Positions 32,888 to 40,675 of a stretch of DNA of 40,675 nt are shown here, one piece after another. The stretch is from Bacteroidota bacterium. GTDB lineage: Bacteria; Bacteroidota; Bacteroidia; Cytophagales; Cyclobacteriaceae. The position numbers and the translations under genes were made by a program. The stretch is taken from contig JAEWLI010000006.1 of NCBI GenBank assembly GCA_023393375.1, positions 1-40,675 on the forward strand, read 5' to 3'. Position 1 is the stretch's first letter. Each line of letters begins with the position of its first letter. The notes under the pieces are model-generated. The model was not told the DNA's origin. It searched no databases and saw nothing but the letters and a program-made list of their open reading frames with translations.

Positions 32888-33615
32888 AGTGTACTATTCA
32901 ACAGACCTGATTTGGCTGCTTTTTTGAAAAATTTGTTTTGAGATAAAGCCTCAAAATGTTCGATATGTTTCAGGTTATGGCAATCGGTGCCTAAAAAATT
33001 CACATGGTTATTATCCACCATCCATTCAGCAAGTTTTTGTGCCGCTTTATCATAAATACCTACCAGGGAATTCATATTGATTTGAAAGAGAATATTCAAA
33101 TCAATGATATCTTTAAGCAGTCTTTTGTTATTTTGGAAATATATATATCGTTCAGGATGAGCTAAAATAGGTTTCAGATCCATTGCCTTTAATCTAAAGA
33201 TCACATCTCTTAGATAAATAGGTTCATTAAAAAATGATGTTTCTATTAATACATAGTTGTCACCAAAAGTCAGCAGTTTTTCTTCATTTTCCAATTTCCT
33301 GATAAACCCCTCATCAATATGGTATTCAGCAGCAGCTTCTACTATTATGTCGAGTTTGTTTATTCTTATTCGAGCCCTTAAAGCCTGCAGGGCTTCCAAT
33401 ATGCCATCATAGGTATTTGGATAGGTCCCCATCATCACGTGGGGAGTGGTAATAACCTTTTGATACCCTTGCTTTTTCATTTTTTCAAGGATGATCAATG
33501 ACTCCTCAAAAGTATTTACGCCATCATCCAATTTGGGTAGGAGGTGGGAGTGGATATCTACTTTTATAAGAGAAAAGAGATTTTCTTCTTCTTTTTTATT
33601 GAAAAATGAAAGCAT
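32884..33615 (-). CDS. CpsB/YwqE-type protein-tyrosine phosphatase (PHP fold)
   Basis: The 243-residue protein shows all PHP metal-site motifs: 'VDIHSHLLPKLDDGV' (about 19-33), 'TTPHVMMGTYPN', 'EYHIDEGF', 'LAHPERY' and 'GTDCHN'. CpsB/CapC-type phosphatases remove phosphate from the Tyr-rich tail of the BY-kinase that controls capsule chain length and export. The gene lies just downstream of that kinase gene (12 nt), and its own stop overlaps the next gene, so kinase and phosphatase are coexpressed. Confidence 0.92.
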   Translation of the reverse strand: MLSFFNKKEEENLFSLIKVDIHSHLLPKLDDGVNTFEESLIILEKMKKQGYQKVITTPHVMMGTYPNTYDGILEALQALRARIRINKLDIIVEAAAEYHIDEGFIRKLENEEKLLTFGDNYVLIETSFFNEPIYLRDVIFRLKAMDLKPILAHPERYIYFQNNKRLLKDIIDLNILFQINMNSLVGIYDKAAQKLAEWMVDNNHVNFLGTDCHNLKHIEHFEALSQNKFFKKAAKSGLLNSTL

Positions 33616-33627
33616 ATTCTATCGCTG

Positions 33628-36006
33628 TTAGCTCTTCAGCACCTCTACTCCCTGAGTTTCTTTATTTCGTGTCTCATCGTAGTAGCCATAGCCGGAATAA
33701 TTATAACCATAGCCATAACCATATCCCTGGCCTCTTGAAGATTTTACTCCATTTAAAACTACTGCAATATTATTAAAATTATTAACCTTTATCAGCCGGT
33801 TTAGTGTTTTAGTGAAAAATCTTTTAGAATAATGTGCCCTGAACACATACAAAGGCAGGTCTACATGTTTCATCGCTATTATCCCATCGGTCACCAAACC
33901 AATAGGTGGTGTATCTAAAATGACTACATCATATAATAGTTTTAAATTCTCCAGCAGGTCTTTAAAGCGAGGGCTTAAGAGTAACTCTGCAGGGTTAGGT
34001 GGAATAGGTCCAGCAGGCAAATAATTCAGATTTTCTATAGGTGAAAGACAAATACAGTCTTCAAATTGATGTTTTCCAATAAGAATAGAACTGACACCTT
34101 TTGAGCTTGGCTTTTCATTAAATGCAGCAGTAATACGAGGTTTACGCATGTCCAGATCTACTATGACTACCTTCATGCCTGAATAAGCAATAATACCTCC
34201 CAGATTAACAGCAAAAAAAGATTTACCCTCACCACTAATAGTAGAGGTAATACTGATCACCCTTTTTTCTTGTGAAAGGTTGATAAAATCCATATTGGTT
34301 CTGATGGTCCTTAATGCTTCACTGATAGCTGATTTTGGATTAGCTTCAACAACCAAAGGCATTGTTTTGCCATTTTTATAATATGGAATAATCCCTAATG
34401 ATGGGGCGGAAGTTAGTTGTTCAAGTTCCAACTGGCTGGTTATTTTATTTTGTAACAAATAACTGATCACCAATAACATCATACTTAATATCAGGCCTGC
34501 TATAAAACCAATGCCATAAATCATTAATTTGGGCGGGTAGACAGGTTCGGAAGGAAGAGTGGCAGGTGAAAGGATTACAAAATCGGTAACCGTACCGGCC
34601 TGAGCTATTTCAAATTCGGTTTTACGCTGCATTAGCGATAGATAGAAATCCTCATATAAAGCATAATAGCGGCTACTTTTATTAAATTCAGTTTCTTTTG
34701 AAGGAAGCGTGATAAAATTCCGTTCCATCCTCCTTTTTTCCTGATTCAGGCTTTTTAGCGACTCAAACTGTTGATTTTTGGTAAGTTCCAAAAGGTTTAA
34801 TAGTTTATTACGAAGAAAATCGATTTCCTGTGTCTTTTTTCGTACAGCGAAAGTGTTTTCTTTATATGAGGATAACATCAATTCTCGGTCTTTGAGCAGG
34901 GTATTTAATTCTTCATTTGCTGAAATTAATTCAACGGGGTAATTAACCCTTTCTACAGGATTGATCACATAAGTCTGATTTTCTATTATGGCATTGTATA
35001 GCTCATTCAGCTTATTTAGTTGTTGGGTTGTCTTATACCGTAAAGTATCGAGAGATTCCAGTTTTATGATGGTCTTGTCCAGATCACCTTTCATATTGGT
35101 GGTCATATTTTTAATGGTGAAGTCTTCGAAATACTCTTCGAAATCTTCCAGTTTTTTCTCGGTTGATGCCAGTTGTTCATTTAAAAAATCAATTTTTTGA
35201 CGGGTAGTCTTCTTTTTTTCTTCTGAAGAAAAGCGCAGATACAATGTATCTATGGCATTGACCATGTCTCTTGCTTTGTACCTGTTGTGGTCTTTAAATG
35301 TGATCTTGATGGTCTTTGCGTTGAGGTTTAAGTATTCAACATTCATATTTTGAGCAATGTACATCAACTGTGCGTCCCTGCTGAAAACTTTGAAGAAGAA
35401 TTTTTTATCAGAATCAGTTTGATAATAAGGTGTTTTGGAAATGATGAAAGTAAACCATGCGGTTTCGATCACTTCATCATATTTATATTGTTTGGAGTGG
35501 GAGCCTTCAAATTCAAACTCAAGAAGGAAGGTCTCATCGTTGATAAACTCCAGGTTAAAAGTTCTGTCATAAATTCCCGAATCATGGATTTCATACTTTA
35601 CTTCAAAAGGCGAAATGCCATAACGTTCTTCAAAAAGAACGTTTCCATAAGCATAATAACCAACATCCAGATCTAATGCATCCACTATTCTACCGTGAAA
35701 AAGTTTCGACATCAGCAATTCTTTTTCACTGGAAAGGTTGTTCAGATTATCTTCAAATGCATTGAATCCTAGTACGGTAGCTTCGCTTTTAACGTCTAAT
35801 TTTATTTCGGAAGCAGATACGTAAACGGCTTTGGTATAACGAATAAACAGGTAAGCACCGGTAATTGAAACCATCATGATCAAGATGATCCAAATAATAT
35901 TTTTCCGAAAGACTTCCATCATTTTGATGAAGTCAATATTATCCAATAAATCAGTCTTTTCAGATTGATTTATTTCAGCTTCCCGGTAATTTGAATTTTT
36001 TAACAA
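33628..36006 (-). CDS. Wzc-like polysaccharide co-polymerase / BY-type tyrosine autokinase
   Basis: The 792-residue protein has a Wzz-type N-terminal region with a membrane helix (about 34-54), a long periplasmic coiled-coil part, and a second membrane helix near 500-522. The cytoplasmic kinase domain has Walker A 'TISGEGKSFFAVNL' near 590, Walker A' 'VVIVDLDMRKP' and Walker B 'VVILDTPPIG'. The C-terminus (about 757-779) is a Tyr/Gly cluster with about ten Tyr, the autophosphorylation tail. Start codon appears to be TTG at 36006; no ATG fits upstream and the next in-frame Met lies some 28 codons in. It works with the OPX protein upstream and the PHP phosphatase downstream. Confidence 0.93.
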   Translation of the reverse strand: MLKNSNYREAEINQSEKTDLLDNIDFIKMMEVFRKNIIWIILIMMVSITGAYLFIRYTKAVYVSASEIKLDVKSEATVLGFNAFEDNLNNLSSEKELLMSKLFHGRIVDALDLDVGYYAYGNVLFEERYGISPFEVKYEIHDSGIYDRTFNLEFINDETFLLEFEFEGSHSKQYKYDEVIETAWFTFIISKTPYYQTDSDKKFFFKVFSRDAQLMYIAQNMNVEYLNLNAKTIKITFKDHNRYKARDMVNAIDTLYLRFSSEEKKKTTRQKIDFLNEQLASTEKKLEDFEEYFEDFTIKNMTTNMKGDLDKTIIKLESLDTLRYKTTQQLNKLNELYNAIIENQTYVINPVERVNYPVELISANEELNTLLKDRELMLSSYKENTFAVRKKTQEIDFLRNKLLNLLELTKNQQFESLKSLNQEKRRMERNFITLPSKETEFNKSSRYYALYEDFYLSLMQRKTEFEIAQAGTVTDFVILSPATLPSEPVYPPKLMIYGIGFIAGLILSMMLLVISYLLQNKITSQLELEQLTSAPSLGIIPYYKNGKTMPLVVEANPKSAISEALRTIRTNMDFINLSQEKRVISITSTISGEGKSFFAVNLGGIIAYSGMKVVIVDLDMRKPRITAAFNEKPSSKGVSSILIGKHQFEDCICLSPIENLNYLPAGPIPPNPAELLLSPRFKDLLENLKLLYDVVILDTPPIGLVTDGIIAMKHVDLPLYVFRAHYSKRFFTKTLNRLIKVNNFNNIAVVLNGVKSSRGQGYGYGYGYNYSGYGYYDETRNKETQGVEVLKS

Positions 36007-36014
36007 TATGTTTT

Positions 36015-36785
36015 TTATAAACTTCTGATCAATACAAATAAGGTGACAACAGTAGTAAACAGGGACAATACAGGTGAAATATCTCTCAATGTTTCAGGAA
36101 CTGTACGCCTTACGGGTTCTACATAAATCACATCATTTGGTTGTACATTAAGATTTGCTTGTCGCATACCTTTTATAGTGGACAAATCAATAACCTGAAC
36201 TTCAGGATTGTTCAAATCACCCCTGATCAGGCGCAGATTATATGATTTTGCATTGTCGCCAATGCCTCCTGCCAGAGCCAACACCTCCAACAAGTTGGTG
36301 TTCTCGTTATGTAACGGAATTACATGGCCACCCATTGCTCCTAGCACGATTACTCTTTTGTTGTTGTATTTCAATATAACGTAAACATCGTTATAATACA
36401 TACTATAGCTTTCTTCTAAAATTTTTTCAGCTTCATTCAAAGTCATACCGGCCACATTTACCTCGCCCACTACGGGTAATTTCACATTACCTGTTTCCAT
36501 TACCAGATATTGGTGCTTCACCCTGTTTTGCTGGTTTGCTCTTTGTATGCTTTCCATCAATTCAAAATCAGGATCTATTATTCTCTCCCCATTGTTCGTA
36601 TATACATCAATGGTCAGGAAGTCATTTTTATTGATGCGGTAATTCTGCTCAGCTTCCATTTTCATGGAAGTCAGTTCCATGGCTGAAGCATCATCAATCT
36701 GAAACATGACGTTGGCGCGATAGCTTCTACAGCCAAGATTTGCGAAAAGGACGAATAATATTAAAATGATTCGAAAAGACTTCAA
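36015..36785 (-). CDS. Wza-like outer-membrane polysaccharide export lipoprotein (OPX)
   Basis: The 256-residue protein has a lipobox 'FANLGC' with lipidated Cys19. A Poly_export domain follows ('YRINKNDFLTIDVYTN', about 48-65), then an SLBB domain ('RVIVLGAMGGHVIPL', 'LLEVLALAGGIG'). It ends with a C-terminal hydrophobic helix ('VLSLFTTVVTLFVLI'), as in Bacteroidetes OPX proteins. It forms the export channel for the polysaccharide and contacts the Wzc-like kinase, encoded 8 nt downstream. Confidence 0.92.
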   Translation of the reverse strand: MKSFRIILILFVLFANLGCRSYRANVMFQIDDASAMELTSMKMEAEQNYRINKNDFLTIDVYTNNGERIIDPDFELMESIQRANQQNRVKHQYLVMETGNVKLPVVGEVNVAGMTLNEAEKILEESYSMYYNDVYVILKYNNKRVIVLGAMGGHVIPLHNENTNLLEVLALAGGIGDNAKSYNLRLIRGDLNNPEVQVIDLSTIKGMRQANLNVQPNDVIYVEPVRRTVPETLRDISPVLSLFTTVVTLFVLIRSL

Positions 36786-36803
36786 TTTATTTTTGTTAGA
36801 AAT

Positions 36804-37343
36804 TTACAATGATTTTTTATAGAAATCAAATGTATTCAGCATTTGGTCCTTGTCGGAAACTATCGGATCTTTTACCATCCAGTCTATATTTAATTCAGGA
36901 TCATTCCATAAAATACCACTTTCTGAAAATTTATTGTAGTAAGCAGTACATTTATAAAAGAAAATCGAATCTTCCAATGCAGAAAATCCATGTGCGAACC
37001 CTGGGGGGACATATAGCATATTGTTCAATTCAGCCTCTAAAATACAGGAATAGTGTTGTCCGAAAGTAGGGGAGTTTTTCCTAAGGTCAACTGCCACATC
37101 CAATACTTTCCCTGAAATTACCCTGACCAGTTTTCCCTGCTCGTAAGGTGCTTTTTGAAAATGCAACCCCCTAATTACCCCTTTTTTTGAAAAAGACTGA
37201 TTGTCCTGGACAAAATCCACATTTATATCGGCATCAGTTAATACCGCCGCATTAAATGATTCAAAAAATAAACCCCTGCTATCAAAATAAATGTTGGGAA
37301 TCAATTCTATTAGCCCTTCAATATTTGTTTTTTTGATTTCCAT
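36804..37343 (-). CDS. rfbC: dTDP-4-dehydrorhamnose 3,5-epimerase
   Basis: The 179-residue cupin protein has catalytic His61 in 'GVIRGLHFQ', 'GKVLDVAVDLRKNSPTFGQ', 'MLYVPPGFAHGF' and the Tyr-containing 'AYYNKFSESGILWNDP'. It is the third enzyme of dTDP-L-rhamnose synthesis, so rhamnose or a related deoxysugar is probably in the polymer. RfbA, RfbB and RfbD are not in the window. The start shares one base with the stop of the glycosyltransferase gene (TAATG). Confidence 0.95.
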   Translation of the reverse strand: MEIKKTNIEGLIELIPNIYFDSRGLFFESFNAAVLTDADINVDFVQDNQSFSKKGVIRGLHFQKAPYEQGKLVRVISGKVLDVAVDLRKNSPTFGQHYSCILEAELNNMLYVPPGFAHGFSALEDSIFFYKCTAYYNKFSESGILWNDPELNIDWMVKDPIVSDKDQMLNTFDFYKKSL

Positions 37344-38455
37344 TAATGTGTTTTTACTATCTGATTGATTTGCTGCTGATATATTTGAATGACCCTTTGT
37401 TCATCAAATTGTTCTTCCATTAACTTTCTGCCTGATATACCCATTTGTTCCCGCTCCAATCTTCCCATATTCAACATAAGTTCCATTTTTTCCGCCAGAT
37501 CAGTTGCACTTTTCACCTGACATAACAAGCCATTTTTGCCATTCAAAACCACTTGTCTGCACCCAGGCACATCAGTAGTAATGATGGGTTTGCCTAAACT
37601 GGCCGCTTCCAATAAAGATCGTGGAGTGCCTTCACGATAAGAGGGCAAAACCACACAATCTGCCTTTTCCAGGTAGTCTGTTACCTGATCCGTAGCACCT
37701 AAATAAGTTACCAGATCATTTTTGATCCAGTCATCAATTACGACTGAAGGAATTCCCCGTTTGTGTTTTGTGTCTTTAGATCCAAGCAATTGAAAATCTG
37801 CTACCACGCCTTTTTCCTTTAACTGCCGGATAGCTTCCACATATTCCAGAATACCTTTGTCATGAATCAACCTTGACACCAACAAAAATGTGAATTTTTT
37901 ATTGTTTGATGTTAGGGTTGGCTTAAATTTTTCAAGATCTATACCCGATCCGGGCAACAAATGACAAATACTCTCCTTGGCTAATTTTTTCTCTATGAAA
38001 AGCTTTTTATCATCTTCATTTTGAAAAAAAATATTTTTGGGAAAACGAAAAACCATTTTATACATGAAAATGGCGATTTTGGAAGTGAGGTTATTGGTAA
38101 GAAAGATGGTTCCAAGGCCACAAACATTATTAATAACCGGGATTTTCAATAATCGGGCAGCGATGGTACCATAAATATTTGGCTTTATGGTAAAATGAAG
38201 AATGATATCGGGACGGATTTTTTTATAGATCCTGTATAATTCAATGATGAGGCCCATATCTTTAACCGGATTGGCACCTCGGCTGTCCATCTTCAATTCT
38301 ACATATTGGCACCCTGATTCGGTCAGGGCATTGCTGTATTTGTCGTGAGGGGCAATGGCATAAACAGTGTGGCCGTTTTGAATAAACGAACTGACCAACC
38401 CCATTCTAAAGTTGTAAATGTTCCAAGAAGTATTTAATACTATGGCTATTTTCAC
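37343..38455 (-). CDS. family 4 glycosyltransferase
   Basis: The 370-residue GT-B protein has an N-terminal 'MKIAIVLNTSWNIYNFRMGL' acceptor domain, 'LLPGSGIDLEKFKP' and 'TFLLVSRLIHDKGILEYVEA' at the start of the donor domain. The Glu-X7-Glu motif of retaining GT4 enzymes is in 'REGTPRSLLEAASLGKP'. It probably adds one sugar to a lipid-linked capsule repeat unit. Donor and linkage are unknown. It is the first gene of the six-gene minus-strand operon and is divergent from hflX. Confidence 0.9.
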   Translation of the reverse strand: MKIAIVLNTSWNIYNFRMGLVSSFIQNGHTVYAIAPHDKYSNALTESGCQYVELKMDSRGANPVKDMGLIIELYRIYKKIRPDIILHFTIKPNIYGTIAARLLKIPVINNVCGLGTIFLTNNLTSKIAIFMYKMVFRFPKNIFFQNEDDKKLFIEKKLAKESICHLLPGSGIDLEKFKPTLTSNNKKFTFLLVSRLIHDKGILEYVEAIRQLKEKGVVADFQLLGSKDTKHKRGIPSVVIDDWIKNDLVTYLGATDQVTDYLEKADCVVLPSYREGTPRSLLEAASLGKPIITTDVPGCRQVVLNGKNGLLCQVKSATDLAEKMELMLNMGRLEREQMGISGRKLMEEQFDEQRVIQIYQQQINQIVKTH

Positions 38456-38616
38456 CTAATTCCTGTTAAATCCCAATTAATAATGCAAGCCACAACAAAA
38501 ATCGAAAAATAATATTGATTTTTTTATATTTTATTTTTAATAAATAAGGTGATGTGATATTCCGGAAAGAAACGTACAAAAACCAATAATCAAATTTACA
38601 GGTTGAAATAATAATG

Positions 38617-38624
38617 TATATTTG
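38617..38624 (+). promoter_or_regulatory. -7 promoter element of hflX
   Basis: TATATTTG is an exact TAnnTTTG match 26 nt before the hflX start codon. A -33 TTTG at normal spacing is not obvious. Confidence 0.45.
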
Positions 38625-38650
38625 AAGGTGTTTTTTATTAGGATTAAAGC

Positions 38651-39853
38651 ATGGGAGATATTTTTTCTACACAAATAAAACAGGAGACGGCTGTGCTTAT
38701 CGCATTGGCTCACAAAGACCAAACACTAGAAAAAGCCAGAGAATATCTGGATGAACTTTCTTTTCTGGCAGAAACTCTCGGGGCTGTAACGCGTAAAACC
38801 TTTATTCAAAAGCTTGATCCGCCTGATACCCGCACTTTCGTTGGGAAGGGAAAATTGGAAGAAATCAAAAATTATATGGAGGCTGAAGAAATAGATCTGG
38901 CCATATTTGATGATGACCTTTCTCCTTCACAAATCAGGAATTTGGAAAATATTCTCAAATGCAAGATTTATGACAGAAGTTTATTGATTTTGGATATTTT
39001 TTTAAAAAGAGCGCAATCAGCACAAGCCAAAACTCAAGTGGAACTGGCTCGTTATCAATACCTTCTTCCTAGATTGACCCGAATGTGGACTCACCTTGAA
39101 CGCCAGCGAGGTGGAACTGGCACCCGTGGTGGTGCTGGTGAAAAAGAAATAGAAACCGACAAACGGGCGATCAGGAATCAGGTATCCATATTGAAGAAAA
39201 AGCTGGAAAAGATAGAACGACAGGGACAAACGCAAAGAAAAAATCGGGAATCAATCGTGAAGGCTGCATTGGTAGGATATACCAATGTGGGCAAATCTAC
39301 GCTAATGCGTTTGTTGTCAAAATCAGATGTTTTTGCTGAAGATAAGCTATTCGCAACCGTGGATACCACAGTAAGAAAAGTAACCTTGGATAAAATCCCT
39401 TTTTTATTAAGTGATACGGTAGGTTTTATAAGGAAATTGCCACATCATCTGATTGAATCGTTTAAGTCGACGCTAGACGAAGTGCGCGAAGCAGATATTC
39501 TGATTCATGTGGTGGACATTTCACATCCTTCATTTGAGGATCAGATCGATGTAGTCAATGATACTTTGGCAGAGCTGGGTGCGAATGATAAACCTACTAT
39601 AATGGTATTTAATAAAATTGATCTGTATTATAAAAACCAAAAGGAGCAGGAGAATGAAGAAGAAGAAAATGAAGAGGAAGATCTCATTACACAATTGAAG
39701 AGATCGTTTATGGGTAAAGGTGACCGGAAGGTAGTTTTTATTTCAGCTGCTATGAAAGAAAATATAGGGGAATTACGTGAAATAATGACCCGGATGGTGC
39801 GTGAAAAGCACCTTAGGATTTTTCCCAATTATTTGAAAAATGAAAATTATTAA
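38651..39853 (+). CDS. hflX: ribosome-associated GTPase HflX
   Basis: The 400-residue protein has the HflX N-terminal domain with 'TRTFVGKGKLEEIKNYM' and 'IYDRSLLILDIF', and the linker 'RGGTGTRGGAGEKEIETDKR'. The G domain has G1 'GYTNVGKSTL', G3 'DTVGFIRKLPHHLIESF', G4 'NKID' and G5 'ISA'. HflX splits stalled ribosomes after heat stress. After G4 there is a strongly acidic insertion of about 15 residues rich in Glu ('ENEEEENEEED'). It is a single gene with a tRNA downstream on the same strand. Confidence 0.97.
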   Translation: MGDIFSTQIKQETAVLIALAHKDQTLEKAREYLDELSFLAETLGAVTRKTFIQKLDPPDTRTFVGKGKLEEIKNYMEAEEIDLAIFDDDLSPSQIRNLENILKCKIYDRSLLILDIFLKRAQSAQAKTQVELARYQYLLPRLTRMWTHLERQRGGTGTRGGAGEKEIETDKRAIRNQVSILKKKLEKIERQGQTQRKNRESIVKAALVGYTNVGKSTLMRLLSKSDVFAEDKLFATVDTTVRKVTLDKIPFLLSDTVGFIRKLPHHLIESFKSTLDEVREADILIHVVDISHPSFEDQIDVVNDTLAELGANDKPTIMVFNKIDLYYKNQKEQENEEEENEEEDLITQLKRSFMGKGDRKVVFISAAMKENIGELREIMTRMVREKHLRIFPNYLKNENY

Positions 39854-39900
39854 GCTATTTTTGCGCTTCGTTCAAAAAAGGGGGTATTGAGAACGAAAAT

Positions 39901-39972
39901 GGCCTCGTAGTTCAATGGATAGAATGGAAGTTTCCTAAACTTTAGATGCAGGTTCGATTCCTGCCGAGGCTA
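39901..39972 (+). tRNA. tRNA-Arg (anticodon CCT)
   Basis: A 72-nt cloverleaf: acceptor GGCCTCG/CGAGGCT with one G-U pair and discriminator A, D arm GTTC...GAAT, anticodon loop TTCCTAA with anticodon CCT reading AGG, and T arm GCAGG-TTCGATT-CCTGC. CCA is not encoded. It lies 47 nt after hflX. No integrase or duplicated 3' end was seen. Confidence 0.93.
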
Positions 39973-40097
39973 CTAAGATTTCGCATGCTGGTCAGCAATT
40001 AACATATCAGCTATTATCGGTGGCTTTGTCCTAAAATTGTGGATGTTTTTAATATTTACCTAATTGCAGCCATCCATATAAGCAATTAAGCAATTCT

Positions 40098-40517
40098 CTA
40101 AAATCGTTGTAATACCATTAAATTAGATATAGCAACTTGTTTTAAGCCACCTATTTGGGGATCATAATTTGCACTATATTCATGAACATCAGCAGAAAAT
40201 AATACCTTTGAATTCACCAAATTCATATACTCTGCATTCTCATCACAAATTTTTGCTATGAAACTACAATCATAAGAACCTTCTACAGAAAATTGTAAGT
40301 AAAAACCAATATCATGTGAATACTTCATTGTGCCTTCAACTTTATTTATTGACAATAAAAGATCTCCATCACATGGATGGTCAAGTAGGCTTTCAGAAGA
40401 CTCAAGGTTACAAAGATTTATAAGCTCTGCATTTATTTCATTTTCATTACAACTTTGTGCACAAATGATAATGAAAGCAATTAAAGCATATATAGAAGTT
40501 AAAGCTTTAATTTTCAT
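40098..40517 (-). CDS. small lipoprotein of unknown function
   Basis: The 139-residue protein has a hydrophobic leader and lipobox 'IICAQSC' with the lipidated Cys near 23. The mature part contains several further Cys ('INLCNLES', 'DHPCDGDLL', 'YDCSFIAKICDE'), which could form disulfides in the periplasm or on the surface. A beta-rich pattern such as 'GFYLQFSVEGSYDCSF' suggests a small beta sandwich. No family is recognised. The DNA is more AT-rich than neighbouring genes. Nothing recognisable follows to the window end. Confidence 0.65.
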   Translation of the reverse strand: MKIKALTSIYALIAFIIICAQSCNENEINAELINLCNLESSESLLDHPCDGDLLLSINKVEGTMKYSHDIGFYLQFSVEGSYDCSFIAKICDENAEYMNLVNSKVLFSADVHEYSANYDPQIGGLKQVAISNLMVLQRF

Positions 40518-40675
40518 ATTTGTATTGTTATCTCTTCAACAAAATAGCAATTGCTTTTTTACATGGACCAATTGATTGTTAGATAGCTTAATTGGCGTAT
40601 TATTGATCTGAATCGCTTTTATAATTGTTTTCTTAAAACTGAATATAGTGTTGATACAGAATAAATCTGAGAATA

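Noticed and set aside
39901..40097. Possible integration site at tRNA-Arg
   Set aside because: No integrase, no duplicated tRNA 3' end and no change in gene content that marks an island within the window.

Overview
The window looks like the chromosome of a Bacteroidetes (Bacteroidota) bacterium, probably of the Cytophagia/Saprospiria type. The support is an AT-rich background, almost no Shine-Dalgarno-like leaders, several promoters matching the Bacteroidetes -7 element TAnnTTTG, and gene families typical of the phylum: a BatE-like TPR/SH3 protein, a histone-like HU-related protein, a probable DUF6261 protein, Bacteroidetes-style AddA/AddB and a Na+-pumping decarboxylase set. No phage, integrase or plasmid backbone genes were seen.

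Layout. 1-1500: a degenerate tandem repeat and hairpins, a lone helical-protein gene and tRNA-Lys(TTT). 1.7-4.2 kb: a TPR/SH3 membrane protein, a VapBC toxin-antitoxin pair and a cell-wall amidase. 4.5-7.5 kb: an SRAP (YedK/HMCES-like) gene, a tandem paralog that has lost all four catalytic residues, and citrate synthase. 7.5-14.3 kb: a minus-strand DNA-repair operon, ung-addA-addB. 14.5-18.5 kb: a tightly coupled five-gene stressosome module encoding RsbR, RsbS, RsbT, an ATPase+PP2C fusion and an ATPase+histidine kinase fusion. It suggests stress signalling that ends in a histidine kinase rather than sigma-B.

18.5-21.3 kb is the most unusual part. It holds a GC-rich patch with a 45-codon ORF, a duplicated ~55-bp sequence, a dispersed-type repeat, a strictly 22-bp-periodic array of 12-bp near-palindromes upstream of an HU-like gene, and a RAYT (REP-associated tyrosine transposase) gene. 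The RAYT gene is bracketed by 66-67-bp inverted-repeat elements whose arms carry GTAG/GGAG-like feet, as in canonical REP/RAYT systems.

21.3-28.8 kb: a Na+/alanine-type symporter with a large insertion, an AP2/degenerate-HNH protein, the oadG-oadA-oadB Na+-translocating decarboxylase operon with a clear Bacteroidetes promoter, and an orphan hydrogenase-maturation-protease-like gene. 29-31.8 kb: a small exported protein, a four-helix-bundle protein and a large TPR protein. 31.9-38.5 kb: a minus-strand capsule/exopolysaccharide operon (GT4, RfbC, Wza-like OPX, Wzc-like tyrosine kinase, PHP-type tyrosine phosphatase, SDR epimerase). 38.6-40.7 kb: HflX GTPase, tRNA-Arg(CCT) and a small lipoprotein.

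All family calls come from reading motifs by eye. No database search was run.
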